DNA of 64,000 nucleotides from Amorphus orientalis (GTDB lineage Bacteria; Pseudomonadota; Alphaproteobacteria; Rhizobiales; Amorphaceae), in assembly GCF_030814015.1 (NCBI RefSeq), contig NZ_JAUSUL010000002.1, positions 1,394,618 to 1,458,617 of the forward strand, given 5' to 3'. The first letter of the stretch is position 1. Every line of letters starts with the position of its first letter. The translations under genes were made by a program, and so were the position numbers. Under the pieces are notes generated by a model, which was given only the letters and a program-made list of their open reading frames with translations, was not told where the DNA came from and did no database searches. Of this stretch, positions 14,530-22,882 are shown one piece after another.

Positions 14530-15981
14530 CTAGGAAAGTGATAGGGACAATAGCTCGGGCGTCTGTGTGCTATCCGCGGCGGCGGTCAACTCGAGGCGGA
14601 GCTGGATCGTCGCCACATCGCCGGTTTGTGCGACGTCGTTGATCTTCGAAACAGAACCATAGGTCGCATAGTCGAACGTGCCGATGTCACTCCACGGGTC
14701 GTCGAGCTGCTCGCGAAACTTGAGCCGCACGCCTTGGCCGGCCGAGAGCTTCTTCGCGAGGTTGATGTTAGCCTGCATGAAGGATGCCTTCTCGAGCGGC
14801 GTTCCTACCGTGAAGAGCGGTGTCTCGAGCACAGTCGTGTAGCCGTCGCAGCGAATATCGGAGATCAGATCCACACCGTTGTCGGTGCCATCCGTCCAAG
14901 AGGCGAGATACTGCCCCTCCCCGATGTTGAGGACCGATCCGATCTCTACGCCATCGTCGCCGGCAGAGAGCACGTTCTTGAGCGTCATGGCGCCATCCTT
15001 GTAGCCGTAGACGCCGCAATTCTCTGTGCCGCTCGTTGGAGTGCCGATGCCGAAGAGAAGCTCGCCCTCGAGCGCGTCGACGGCGTCAGGATGAAGATCC
15101 AGCTCCGCGGCGATGGTGCGGACCTCGCGCTGAAGCTCAAGCGTGGTGAGGTTTGACGCGTAGACGCGACCATTCCGACGATCGACCAGGGAATAGAGGA
15201 CGTTACCGTTCTCGATCGTCTGCCAAATGCCGTTCCCCTTCGTCCGCTGCGGAATATTGAACGACGGCGAGACACGATCCCACGGGAATAGCTCCGCGCG
15301 GTTGCCGCGGTTCCGCACCTCCGAATAGTAGGTGCCGATGACGAGGTAGGTGCCGATCTCCGCGAGCGTCGACGCAACATAGCCTTCCGGAAGGTCGAGC
15401 GCCGTAGCGTTGACGGTGTAGGTGTTGCTGTCGTTCGGATCGAACGTCTGGCCGGCAACCTCTTGCACGGACATGATGTACCGGCCGTCGGTGATGTAGA
15501 GGACGTCATCCTGGCCGACGCGCATGACATGCGGCAATCGGATCAGGTTGCGTCGCCCCTCCTCGAACTCAGCCCAATCCTCGTACCAAAAGCTCTCGAT
15601 GTCATAGACGTGCAGGTGGTCGTCGTCGGCCTGGAACAGGTGCTGCTTCCAGAAGCCAAGGCCCTGGCAGTCGGACGCCTCGGACCAATTGACCGCGCCG
15701 TTCTCCTCCTGGCTCCAGGTGCCGTCTGAGACCCGTCGGTAGAGCAGCCCGCTATCATCGGCGCCGAAGACGCGATTGTTGCTCTCGTCGTGGCACATGA
15801 AGCGCATGAACTCCTCAATGACCTCGCCGCTCTCCTTCACGGCCTTGGGGCCACAGCGAAGCACGCCTGGCTTTGAGAAGATGTCCGCGTTGCGGACCAT
15901 CCCACAGCCGACAAGAGCCGACGGCGCTATGCCGTCCCTCCACGTGTCGTAGTCGATTGTGAGGACGCCATTCTTGAACAT
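14530..15981 (-). CDS. Beta-propeller-like tail protein, 483 aa
   Basis: 483 residues, beta-rich, with repeated blade-like motifs such as NNRVFGADDSGLLYRRV, DDVLYITDGRYIMSV and NGNVLYSLVDRRNGRVYA. The N-terminus MFKNGVLTIDYDTWRDGIAP is like that of phage tail hub or nozzle proteins that form the short tail tip. Location between the tail fibre and the internal proteins supports a tail-tube (nozzle) role. No catalytic motif seen. Confidence 0.6.
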   Translation of the reverse strand: MFKNGVLTIDYDTWRDGIAPSALVGCGMVRNADIFSKPGVLRCGPKAVKESGEVIEEFMRFMCHDESNNRVFGADDSGLLYRRVSDGTWSQEENGAVNWSEASDCQGLGFWKQHLFQADDDHLHVYDIESFWYEDWAEFEEGRRNLIRLPHVMRVGQDDVLYITDGRYIMSVQEVAGQTFDPNDSNTYTVNATALDLPEGYVASTLAEIGTYLVIGTYYSEVRNRGNRAELFPWDRVSPSFNIPQRTKGNGIWQTIENGNVLYSLVDRRNGRVYASNLTTLELQREVRTIAAELDLHPDAVDALEGELLFGIGTPTSGTENCGVYGYKDGAMTLKNVLSAGDDGVEIGSVLNIGEGQYLASWTDGTDNGVDLISDIRCDGYTTVLETPLFTVGTPLEKASFMQANINLAKKLSAGQGVRLKFREQLDDPWSDIGTFDYATYGSVSKINDVAQTGDVATIQLRLELTAAADSTQTPELLSLSLS

Positions 15982-15993
15982 CTAGATAGATTA

Positions 15994-17493
15994 TTAGGCG
16001 AGTGCGGACGACGAACGAACTCGGAAGATATTGCCGACGTTACCCGCATTGCCATCATCGCCCGGATCTTCACCGCCTGCTCCGGCGCCACCTGTACCGC
16101 CCGCGCCAGCAAGAGCTTGAACCGTCCCTACTGTGATTGAGGTGTATGCGAGCACAATAACTCCTCCGGAGCCACCGGCTCCGCCGCCACCTCCACCACC
16201 ATTAGATCCTCCATCGGATAAAGCAGCACCACCATTTCCTCCATCGCCGCCATTCGCTTCGATAATCCCGTTGTTGACGACCGAATTCGCGATGATCCAG
16301 ACCACCCCTCCGGAGCCACCGGCTCCGCCGCCACCTCCACCGGCAGCGTCGGTTACACCTCCACCGCCGCCACCTCCACCCGAACCGGCTGAGGGCGAAA
16401 GGCTTGCGCCACTTGTTGCACCAAGGAAGTTGAATAAGAATGCTGCCCAATCTTCCGGCGTATTCGCGGCAACGACTTCGCTATCGCCATCACCTTTGGA
16501 CAGCGATAGCGTCTCAGGAGTTGCCGTGCCGGCAGCTCCAGCGGCGCCTCCGGATCCACCACCGCCAGATGCTGAACCTTGGCCGGCGCCGCCAGCCACA
16601 CCGCTGACACCCAGCGAAGGGTTCGCAGCAACGCCATTGTCACCGGCGCCGCCATTCACACTCGTTGCGGTACCACCACCATTTCCTCCATCGCCGCCAT
16701 CCGAACCGGCCGCCAAAGTCCCGCCCGCGGCGCCTCCTCCTCCGGAGCCACCGGCTCCGCCAGTAGTCGAACTTGGCGCGTCGCCGCCGACACCGCCCGG
16801 ACCACCGTTGTTCCTAATCGTTCCATTGTTAGTGAGTGTGCCTGAGACATAAATGCGATACCCTCCAGTATTAAGCACCGCACCCGCCTCGACTATCAGA
16901 TTCGTATAGTACTTATCTTCAGTGAGAGTTACAGAGCCCGAGATCGTTGCTTCGCCGTCATGGCCGTCTCCAAACGGAAGAACTCCACCGCCCGCTCCAA
17001 CAGCGTTGTCAACATAAGACTTAACAGCTCCTTGGGTCGGTAGCCGACTGTCGCTAACAGCGGCCAACGTGGGATCGTCGTCGACGACATCCGGCCGAAA
17101 ATTGGTCGTGTCGATGTTCTCGATGGTGTTCTCATCGGCATCGATTGTCTTGTTCGTGAGCGTGGCCGTCGCTGCATTCTTGGCAGCGTCTGACGTGTTG
17201 TCGACGTTCCCGAGGCCCAGCTGTGACTTGGTCACCTCATGGGGATTGTCAGTATCCGCAATGTGCGCGTCGGACGTCGCTTTCGATGCCGCCTTGTCGG
17301 CTCCGGTGATGCCCGAGAGCTTGTAGTCGTGGGAGGTCTGGACCGCTGAGCCGTCAGCACCGACCTTTGCCTCGAGCGCCTCAACGGCGCCGGCGATGTC
17401 GTTGTGCTCTTCCGGATGCGTATCCTTTACCGGCGTTGTGTTCGCCCAGTCCTTCTTATGCGTATTGAGTGATGTAGGAAAATTTTGCGCCAC
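15994..17493 (-). CDS. Tail fibre with polyglycine-rich receptor-binding domain
   Basis: 499 residues, GTG start at 17493. The N-terminal 180 residues contain the attachment and repeat region, including NPHEVTKSQLGLGNVDNT and TLTNKTIDADENTIENI as in many tail fibres. Residues about 230-490 are extremely Gly-rich, with runs of 8-9 Gly (for example around 375 and 385) alternating with Asn/Asp/Ala. This composition is typical of polyglycine type II sandwiches in adhesins such as phage S16 gp38. It should bind the host surface receptor. The GGN-type tandem triplets would be prone to recombination and so to host-range change. Confidence 0.85.
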   Translation of the reverse strand: MAQNFPTSLNTHKKDWANTTPVKDTHPEEHNDIAGAVEALEAKVGADGSAVQTSHDYKLSGITGADKAASKATSDAHIADTDNPHEVTKSQLGLGNVDNTSDAAKNAATATLTNKTIDADENTIENIDTTNFRPDVVDDDPTLAAVSDSRLPTQGAVKSYVDNAVGAGGGVLPFGDGHDGEATISGSVTLTEDKYYTNLIVEAGAVLNTGGYRIYVSGTLTNNGTIRNNGGPGGVGGDAPSSTTGGAGGSGGGGAAGGTLAAGSDGGDGGNGGGTATSVNGGAGDNGVAANPSLGVSGVAGGAGQGSASGGGGSGGAAGAAGTATPETLSLSKGDGDSEVVAANTPEDWAAFLFNFLGATSGASLSPSAGSGGGGGGGGVTDAAGGGGGGAGGSGGVVWIIANSVVNNGIIEANGGDGGNGGAALSDGGSNGGGGGGGAGGSGGVIVLAYTSITVGTVQALAGAGGTGGAGAGGEDPGDDGNAGNVGNIFRVRSSSALA

Positions 17494-17505
17494 GATAATG
17501 AAGAA

Positions 17506-17661
17506 TTAAACGGCCTCTAGATCCCAATCGGTGACCGCACCGAGTTGGCCGGCATATACCGGAAGGCCATCAAAGAACTCCGCCCCGGCCGTCAGTAGCG
17601 CCTGTCCAGCAAACCACGTGCTTCCTGGAAGGGCCTCATTTGTCCATTCGGCTAGTGGCAT
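17506..17661 (-). CDS. Small structural-operon protein, 51 aa
   Basis: Found by direct translation: starts MPLAEWTNEALPGSTWFAGQ, continues LLTAGAEFFDGLPVYAGQLG and ends TDWDLEAV. Acidic and beta-prone. It fills the gap between the adaptor and fibre genes; its ATG is two bases after the adaptor stop. Function unknown; a fibre-assembly or head-tail joining role is possible. Confidence 0.6.
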   Translation of the reverse strand: MPLAEWTNEALPGSTWFAGQALLTAGAEFFDGLPVYAGQLGAVTDWDLEAV

Positions 17662-17663
17662 AA

Positions 17664-18380
17664 TTATATCACTTCAGCAGCCGGATCATCGACCTGGCTC
17701 CTGTGCGTTTCCGGGTTCATCTCCGCGAAGCGCTTCTTGTAAAAGCCCTTGATCGCCAGCTCGTACCGAGCCCAGCGCCGCTCTTGCAGCGTGGTGTTCT
17801 TCAACGTCTTGTCACCGCCGATGTGGACGGCTGCACCGGTTGGCACCGCGCCGTGAAACTCAGAAGCAAAGCCTGGCGTCTTCGTCGTGTCGGTGGAGAC
17901 GAACTGCATCGTGCCGCGGTCGAACTGGACCCGCAGCGAGGCGTCCTGCCCGTAGCTCGGCCCGGGGTAGAGCTTCAGGATGCCGGCAACGAGCCGGTAG
18001 TAGGTCGGATTGCCCGGTGTCGACTGAAACTCGTTCTCGGCGTGCGTCGCTGTGATCTCCTCGAGCGTGATGGGGTCGAGGTCACGCCAGAAGCCACTCT
18101 CGTCCTTTACGGACACGCGGCGGACGGTCAGCGCCTCTGAGGGCAGCGTGTACTTCTGCTGAGAGGCGACGAGCGCAGCCGTGGCGGACGGCAGGTCGGT
18201 CTGATTGCCGTCGTCGAATTGCCAGCCACCGTACGCCTCAAAGATCCAGGACCAGATGATGCGGAGCGCTTCGTTCGCGGCGCGTGTGATCTTCTTCAGG
18301 TGAGCAGTCGGGTTCAGCCCCGTCGCGTCGACGACGTATGAGACGATATCCTGTTCGTCGCTGTGGGAGTTAAATTGCAT
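17664..18380 (-). CDS. Head-tail adaptor/tail tubular protein A-like
   Basis: 238 residues. Layout is that of podovirus gatekeeper/adaptor proteins: an N-terminal helical part with ITRAANEALRIIWSWIFEAY, a central beta domain beginning SQQKYTLPSEALTVRRVSV, then a C-terminal helix (RRWARYELAIKGFYKKRFAE). It would sit under the portal and join the short tail. The gene lies between the cargo gene at 18466 and the fibre. Confidence 0.6.
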   Translation of the reverse strand: MQFNSHSDEQDIVSYVVDATGLNPTAHLKKITRAANEALRIIWSWIFEAYGGWQFDDGNQTDLPSATAALVASQQKYTLPSEALTVRRVSVKDESGFWRDLDPITLEEITATHAENEFQSTPGNPTYYRLVAGILKLYPGPSYGQDASLRVQFDRGTMQFVSTDTTKTPGFASEFHGAVPTGAAVHIGGDKTLKNTTLQERRWARYELAIKGFYKKRFAEMNPETHRSQVDDPAAEVI

Positions 18381-18465
18381 GGATGCTGTAAACTAAATAA
18401 TATCATAGCAAAGTGGGAATTTGTGAGTCGGCTGTTTGGTACCGGAAGAAGCGACGGGGGCAACC

Positions 18466-19365
18466 TTGGCCAGCGATGCACTTGAGAAGAATGCCGCCGC
18501 CGATACTCAGTGGTACGACGATTTCATTCCGGCTCGAGGTTACAGGCTCAGGCTTCAGTCTATCAAAGCGGTGTACCGAGAATTCCAGAAACTCACTGAT
18601 GCAGAAGGCACCCGCATACTCAACGATATGCCCAAAAACGAAGGGGAGACAGACGAAGAACTCGCCGCACGAAAAAACTCCATCAAGGAAAATGCATTTC
18701 GAGTTACAGTCTCGATTATTGGCTCCGATGGTGAATCGACATACGGAGAATTTGAATCAATATTTGATTCAGACAGCATTCCCAACCAAGTCAAAGCAAT
18801 ATACTTTACAAACATTACCGCCTTCAGACGAAACGCAAATGGCACTGATCCGCTAAATCAGTTCACAGTTACGCTGAGCTTCGAAAAGCCGCCGCTCTTC
18901 GATCCGCAGACACCGGTGTCACATGCCACACCGAATAACAGCCATGTCGAAATTCGCGCTCACGACAATGGCTATTTTCGCGCAGCACGAAATATCGTGG
19001 ATAGCAAGCTTAAAGCCGATCGAATGTGGCATGCGCCACTCCACGGAAAAGGCATATATGATGCGGGACTGTGGTTCGTAGCACTGCCTCTTTCCCTCTA
19101 TTTCGCCACCATCTATATGGATTATTTTTTCCCTCCCGATGGCACCTACTCGAGCTTCCGCATTCCCTTTTACGTCTACGTTGTCGGGCTCGGATTGGTA
19201 CTCTACCGGATACTCACAGGGTATTTCAAATGGGCATTTCCCGTGAACGTTCTAGAAGAGAACAGGGACAGCGCAACAAAGCACCGAGTGCTGCTCGGTG
19301 CGATTGTCGTGGGGATTATTGTGTCGACAGTGAACTCTTTGGTCGAGAGACTGCCCTGGTTCTAG
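18466..19365 (+). CDS. Membrane protein, probable lysogenic cargo (moron)
   Basis: Rightward gene inside the leftward virion operon. Start set at TTG 18466 because a GGGGG box lies five bases upstream; an earlier TTG at 18436 is in frame. About 299 residues: a soluble N-terminal part (WYDDFIPARGYRLRLQSIK, SIIGSDGESTYGEFESIF) and three C-terminal membrane segments (GLWFVALPLSLYFATIY; FYVYVVGLGLVLYRILTG; LLGAIVVGIIVSTVNSL). No family recognised. It is more AT-rich than its neighbours and probably has its own promoter in 18381-18465. It may be a superinfection-exclusion or defence function (inference). The stop overlaps the convergent SAP gene by four bases. Confidence 0.65.
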   Translation: MASDALEKNAAADTQWYDDFIPARGYRLRLQSIKAVYREFQKLTDAEGTRILNDMPKNEGETDEELAARKNSIKENAFRVTVSIIGSDGESTYGEFESIFDSDSIPNQVKAIYFTNITAFRRNANGTDPLNQFTVTLSFEKPPLFDPQTPVSHATPNNSHVEIRAHDNGYFRAARNIVDSKLKADRMWHAPLHGKGIYDAGLWFVALPLSLYFATIYMDYFFPPDGTYSSFRIPFYVYVVGLGLVLYRILTGYFKWAFPVNVLEENRDSATKHRVLLGAIVVGIIVSTVNSLVERLPWF

Positions 19366-19793
19366 TCGCTCTTCGATGCGTTAATGCGCTTGATGAGGTC
19401 GGCCTTCTTGCCGCTCGTGCTGAGATCGAGCTTCTGCGCAAGCGCTTTGAGCTGCGGGACGGTCATCGCCTTCAAGTCTCCAGCGGCAAACGCATCTCCC
19501 TTGGTGTCTCCAGACGCATCACCAGCGCCCTCCCCTTGGTCAACCGATGCATGGGTGTCCGGTAGGTCGGATTTCGCTGCATGCGTGTCAGGGAGCCCCT
19601 CTGGCCCGTCTTCCGGCTTCTTTTTCGGCTCACGGTAACCCACGGCCTTCTTCAGCTCGCCCTCGCTCGGCATATCGGACAGTTCTTTGGTCCGGAAGCC
19701 GCGGTTCACGTGCTCTGCGACGAGCGCGCGCTGAATAACAAACTCCTTGCCGTCGCTGCGCACGACGGTCACGACGGCCTTAGTCTTTTCCAT
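19362..19793 (-). CDS. SAP-domain phage protein with VVR-DGKE domain
   Basis: 143 residues from ATG 19793. N-terminal domain (about 4-42): VVTVVRSDGKEFVIQRALV and HVNRGFRTKEL. This domain closely resembles an inserted segment in the glycosyltransferase at 24664-25545. A charged linker with two SDLPDTHA-like repeats leads to a C-terminal SAP/HeH motif (MTVPQLKALAQKLDLSTSG, ADLIKRINA), which often binds DNA. It lies in the head operon; it may be a minor capsid or DNA-contact protein. Confidence 0.65.
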   Translation of the reverse strand: MEKTKAVVTVVRSDGKEFVIQRALVAEHVNRGFRTKELSDMPSEGELKKAVGYREPKKKPEDGPEGLPDTHAAKSDLPDTHASVDQGEGAGDASGDTKGDAFAAGDLKAMTVPQLKALAQKLDLSTSGKKADLIKRINASKSD

Positions 19794-19825
19794 AGGGTGT
19801 TTTAAGTTATGGGAGAATTCCCGCT

Positions 19826-20116
19826 TCATACATTAAACTTCTGACGAATAAACTCGCGGTACTCCTCCTGGCGCTCGATCTCCACCTCAAGGGCGTCGAC
19901 CTTCACCTTTTCCCGCGCGTATGCCTGCTTATCCTCGTCCGACGCGTCGTCAGGCGGGACCGGCAGCTCCTCAAGTTGCAATCGCATATACTCGAGTGCA
20001 AACTTCTTCTCTACTATAGCACTATCAATACGGAAGGCTGCATCTGCCTTCACCGCCTGCTCATAGGCCAACTTATCATTGAGCGGGCTTTTCACTCCTT
20101 TGTTTCCTTTTTCCAT
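19826..20116 (-). CDS. Small head-operon protein, 96 aa
   Basis: 96 residues from ATG 20116 (the open frame extends upstream but reads as Arg/Thr noise). Highly charged and helical, with a coiled coil (about 50-92: DKQAYAREKVKVDALEVEIE). The first 41 bp overlap the end of the next upstream gene. No family recognised. Confidence 0.55.
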   Translation of the reverse strand: MEKGNKGVKSPLNDKLAYEQAVKADAAFRIDSAIVEKKFALEYMRLQLEELPVPPDDASDEDKQAYAREKVKVDALEVEIERQEEYREFIRQKFNV

Positions 20117-20495
20117 GTTGTTTGAGTTTACGGATATATGACTGGTAGTCCCGATCGTTCTTCGGGTGCGGAATGCGCCCCTCAGCGATCGCCTTGTCGA
20201 GTTCTCGCTCAACGTACGCGTCGACCTCCTTCGCGACCTCAGGGTCAACAACGATCTGTGTGGCGTCGTAGAAGCCGGCGTCGATCATGTTCTGAAGCCG
20301 GCCAGCCTCTTTGAGCGCCTTGTCCCGTTCCTCGCCCTCCAGCTGCTCCGCCTCCTTCCGCAGCTCGGCCACAGTCTCTCGAACGCGGATACGCAGGTCG
20401 GGCGCCACATACTCACGCTTGAAGAGCCGGTCCCGCAGCTCCTTCGGGACGGAGTCGTTGATGTCCTGGATTATCTTGCGGGTGCGCTTGTTCAT
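20076..20495 (-). CDS. Charged helical head-operon protein, 139 aa
   Basis: 139 residues, strongly charged and helical: MNKRTRKIIQDINDSVPKEL, a coiled coil (RVRETVAELRKEAEQLEGEE) and a basic C-terminus KQHGKRKQRSEKPAQ. It overlaps both neighbours (4 and 41 bp). Possibly a head completion factor; no domain recognised. Confidence 0.55.
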   Translation of the reverse strand: MNKRTRKIIQDINDSVPKELRDRLFKREYVAPDLRIRVRETVAELRKEAEQLEGEERDKALKEAGRLQNMIDAGFYDATQIVVDPEVAKEVDAYVERELDKAIAEGRIPHPKNDRDYQSYIRKLKQHGKRKQRSEKPAQ

Positions 20496-20887
20496 GATCC
20501 GCCGATGAGATTGTTAAGCGCCTTCTGCTCGTGCGGCTGCAGCGTGTCGCGGTTCAGCACGCTCATATTGCGGGGCATGACCGACGTGTCTGCCGCCTTC
20601 ACCAGCTCGTCGTAGAGCTGGGCCTCGAGCTTTCGGCGCTTTGCCGTTGCTGAGCGAAGGGGCGCATCCTGCGAGCGGTCGCCCTTGTTGACCGCCTGAT
20701 AGAGGGCTGGGTCGACGGGGACCTTCTCCTCGAGCGCCTGCTTCATCTTCCGATAGAAGGCCTCGGTGATGGCGCCGAGGTACTGTGGCCGGTGCTTCCA
20801 CTGGCCATCCGACGCGTACAGCTCCCATGCGGCAGCGCCCGTGGCCATGGTGATCTGGCCGTTAAACTTGCGAAATAAGTAAATCAT
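20492..20887 (-). CDS. Hypothetical head-operon protein, 131 aa
   Basis: 131 residues from ATG 20887 (MIYLFRKFNGQITMATGAAA). An upstream in-frame start would add 14 weakly supported residues. N-terminal beta, C-terminal helices with LEAQLYDELVKAADTSVMP. It immediately follows the major capsid gene in the direction of transcription, the usual place for head-tail connector components. Confidence 0.55.
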   Translation of the reverse strand: MIYLFRKFNGQITMATGAAAWELYASDGQWKHRPQYLGAITEAFYRKMKQALEEKVPVDPALYQAVNKGDRSQDAPLRSATAKRRKLEAQLYDELVKAADTSVMPRNMSVLNRDTLQPHEQKALNNLIGGS

Positions 20888-20983
20888 GGTGTGATGTTGA
20901 ACTGTGGATAAGTTGCCGGTCGTTTCCATTGCGGACCGCCCAACCGCAATGGATGGGAGGGCGGTCAGCGACCGGCTGTGAGC

Positions 20984-21928
20984 CTACGACTCGTCGTCGG
21001 CCACGCTCTCTTCCTCGTCCGCAAGGATCGTCACACCTGCTCCTGGTCGGAGACATGCGACGCCGTAGATGATGTCTACGACTGTGAGCCAAGCGAGGTT
21101 CTGCACGAGGTAGTCGGTGGCGATGTCGATGCCGTTCTCGCCATCCGTGTGCATCGCGAACGCGAACGCATCCTCATGCAAGAGCATGTTGGACACGACG
21201 GTCGCCGCGACAGGGACACGCGGAGAGACGTAGAGCGGGATGCCGTAGAGCCGGCCCATGTAGGACTCGGACACGGCATCAGCGCCGAAGTTGCCGTCCT
21301 TCACCGGCTGCATGCCAGACTTCTGCTTCTCGTAGTATTTCGAGATACCGAGAAGCTGCATCCAGTAGACAGTCGGATGGAAGAAGAACGCCATCTTCGA
21401 AAGCTCAAAGACTGAGCCATCCGTGTTGGTAAGCGTGTTGATCGAGGATCGAACGGTGAGGTCCGATACCGCGGTCGTGCCGCTGCCGACGTCCGTCGTC
21501 GTGAGGGACGATACGAGCGCAAATAGGCTCGTCTCGACAGCAGCAATCAACAGGTCACGCGCCTGCTCAGCGTATTTCTCGTTGAGCGGGTAGAGGCGCG
21601 AAATCTGCTTCATCGTCTTCTTGCCGATCACGAAGGCGATGTACTTGTGCGTGTTGACGTCCAGCGTCTTGTTCGCTGGAGCCGGCGACTCGTCCACGAC
21701 ACCTGCACCCTCGGTCGACTGCGTCTGCACGCTGAAGACGTTGGTGTAGATGTTCGGGACGTTGATCGTGTCACCGCCGTCCACCAGAAGGTAGGACAGG
21801 TCCTGCGCGAAGTTCAGAATAGACATCTGAGCTTGCTTCAGATCGTGAATGATCGGGGACCAGACCTCTTTGATGAACGGGTCCATGTTCGCCTTGGTGA
21901 AGGCGTCAGTGGGTGATGCGAATGCCAC
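20984..21928 (-). CDS. Major capsid protein
   Basis: 314 residues. It lies right after the scaffold gene and has the profile of HK97-fold coat proteins: an N-terminal helix (FASPTDAFTKANMDPFIKEV), a long E-loop-like beta region (YLLVDGGDTINVPNIYT), a helical spine (YPLNEKYAEQARDLLIAAVE) and C-terminal beta strands (IPLYVSPRVPVAATVVSNML). It ends in an acidic tail. Forms the icosahedral shell; identity rests on order (portal, scaffold, coat), length and fold-like layout rather than on a catalytic motif. Confidence 0.8.
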   Translation of the reverse strand: MAFASPTDAFTKANMDPFIKEVWSPIIHDLKQAQMSILNFAQDLSYLLVDGGDTINVPNIYTNVFSVQTQSTEGAGVVDESPAPANKTLDVNTHKYIAFVIGKKTMKQISRLYPLNEKYAEQARDLLIAAVETSLFALVSSLTTTDVGSGTTAVSDLTVRSSINTLTNTDGSVFELSKMAFFFHPTVYWMQLLGISKYYEKQKSGMQPVKDGNFGADAVSESYMGRLYGIPLYVSPRVPVAATVVSNMLLHEDAFAFAMHTDGENGIDIATDYLVQNLAWLTVVDIIYGVACLRPGAGVTILADEEESVADDES

Positions 21929-21941
21929 GTTGAATTATGGA

Positions 21942-22541
21942 TTAGCCGACGTTGTGTCGCTTGCGGGTTGCATCGAACGCGCCTTGCTTGTCCGCTTTCG
22001 ATGACTTCGGGTCGGTCGTGACCTCACTGAAGGTTTTACCCCTGTACACAACGCCAGCGCCGCCCTTCGGCGTGTTCGCCGCGACGCGATCCTTCGACTG
22101 GAGAACCTTGATCATCGCCTTCACTTCGGGACGCTTCAGCACCTTTTCATCAGGCACCTTTCCGCCGTTGTAGCGGAACACTGCGTCCACCTGCTCCGGA
22201 GACAGCTGGTGTTCGTAACCGAACGACCGCTTCTCCTCAGACTGAATGATCTTCTGGCCCCACTCGGGGATTTCCTCGCCTTTGGGCTGCTTGGTAGTGG
22301 GCTCCTTTGGCTGCTTCGGCGCCTTGCCTTTGCCTTTGTGCTTGGCAATCGCCTTCTCAGCCTTCTTGAGGCGCTTGATCGCGTCCTCATGAGAAAGGTC
22401 GGCGTAGGGATCATCACCTGGCTCGTCCTCTTCCTCCTCTTCGGATTCATCGGCCTCGTCAGGCTCCTCCTCTGCTTCCTCCTCTTCCTCGTCGACCTCC
22501 TCCTCTTCGGGAAGGTCCTTGTCGATTTCTTGCTCTACCAT
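21942..22541 (-). CDS. Scaffolding protein
   Basis: 199 residues with an extreme Glu/Asp-rich N-terminal 50 residues, then a Lys/Pro-rich linker (HKGKGKAPKQPKEPTTKQPK) and a helical C-terminus. Highly charged, low-complexity proteins directly upstream of the coat gene are typical scaffolds that guide procapsid assembly and leave before packaging. The gap to the capsid gene is 13 bp. Confidence 0.75.
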   Translation of the reverse strand: MVEQEIDKDLPEEEEVDEEEEEAEEEPDEADESEEEEEDEPGDDPYADLSHEDAIKRLKKAEKAIAKHKGKGKAPKQPKEPTTKQPKGEEIPEWGQKIIQSEEKRSFGYEHQLSPEQVDAVFRYNGGKVPDEKVLKRPEVKAMIKVLQSKDRVAANTPKGGAGVVYRGKTFSEVTTDPKSSKADKQGAFDATRKRHNVG

Positions 22542-22627
22542 AATCGCTAAAAGGGTAAACCCGATTTGCTAAAGCGCGGGCTCGCTCGTGTAATGCGTGG
22601 TTATTCTGCCGAACACCCACTAAACGG

Positions 22628-22882
22628 CTAGTCCAACTGCTCATCCTCTGCGCGATGCTCTCGCACACGACTGAGCGGCTGGATCAGGTTCTCTTCGATT
22701 ATATCAGCTGCGCGGTTCGCCGCCTCGACAGCTATGCCCATGTCGACGTTCGAGCCTTTGAGCTGTCGGGTATCGGTGAGGTGCGCGGTGAGGCGCCGGA
22801 GATAGCCGACCAGCACCTCTCCCTCGCTACTCTCAGCGAGTAGCTCGAGGGTCTTCTGCTCCTGTTCGTTACGCTGCAACAT
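22628..22882 (-). CDS. Small head-operon protein, 84 aa
   Basis: 84 residues, helical and acidic (EQEQKTLELLAESSEGEVLV; VEAANRAADIIEENLIQPL). It overlaps the portal stop by 14 bp. It contains an internal TGATATAAT (22698-22706), a candidate promoter for scaffold and capsid. Confidence 0.5.
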   Translation of the reverse strand: MLQRNEQEQKTLELLAESSEGEVLVGYLRRLTAHLTDTRQLKGSNVDMGIAVEAANRAADIIEENLIQPLSRVREHRAEDEQLD

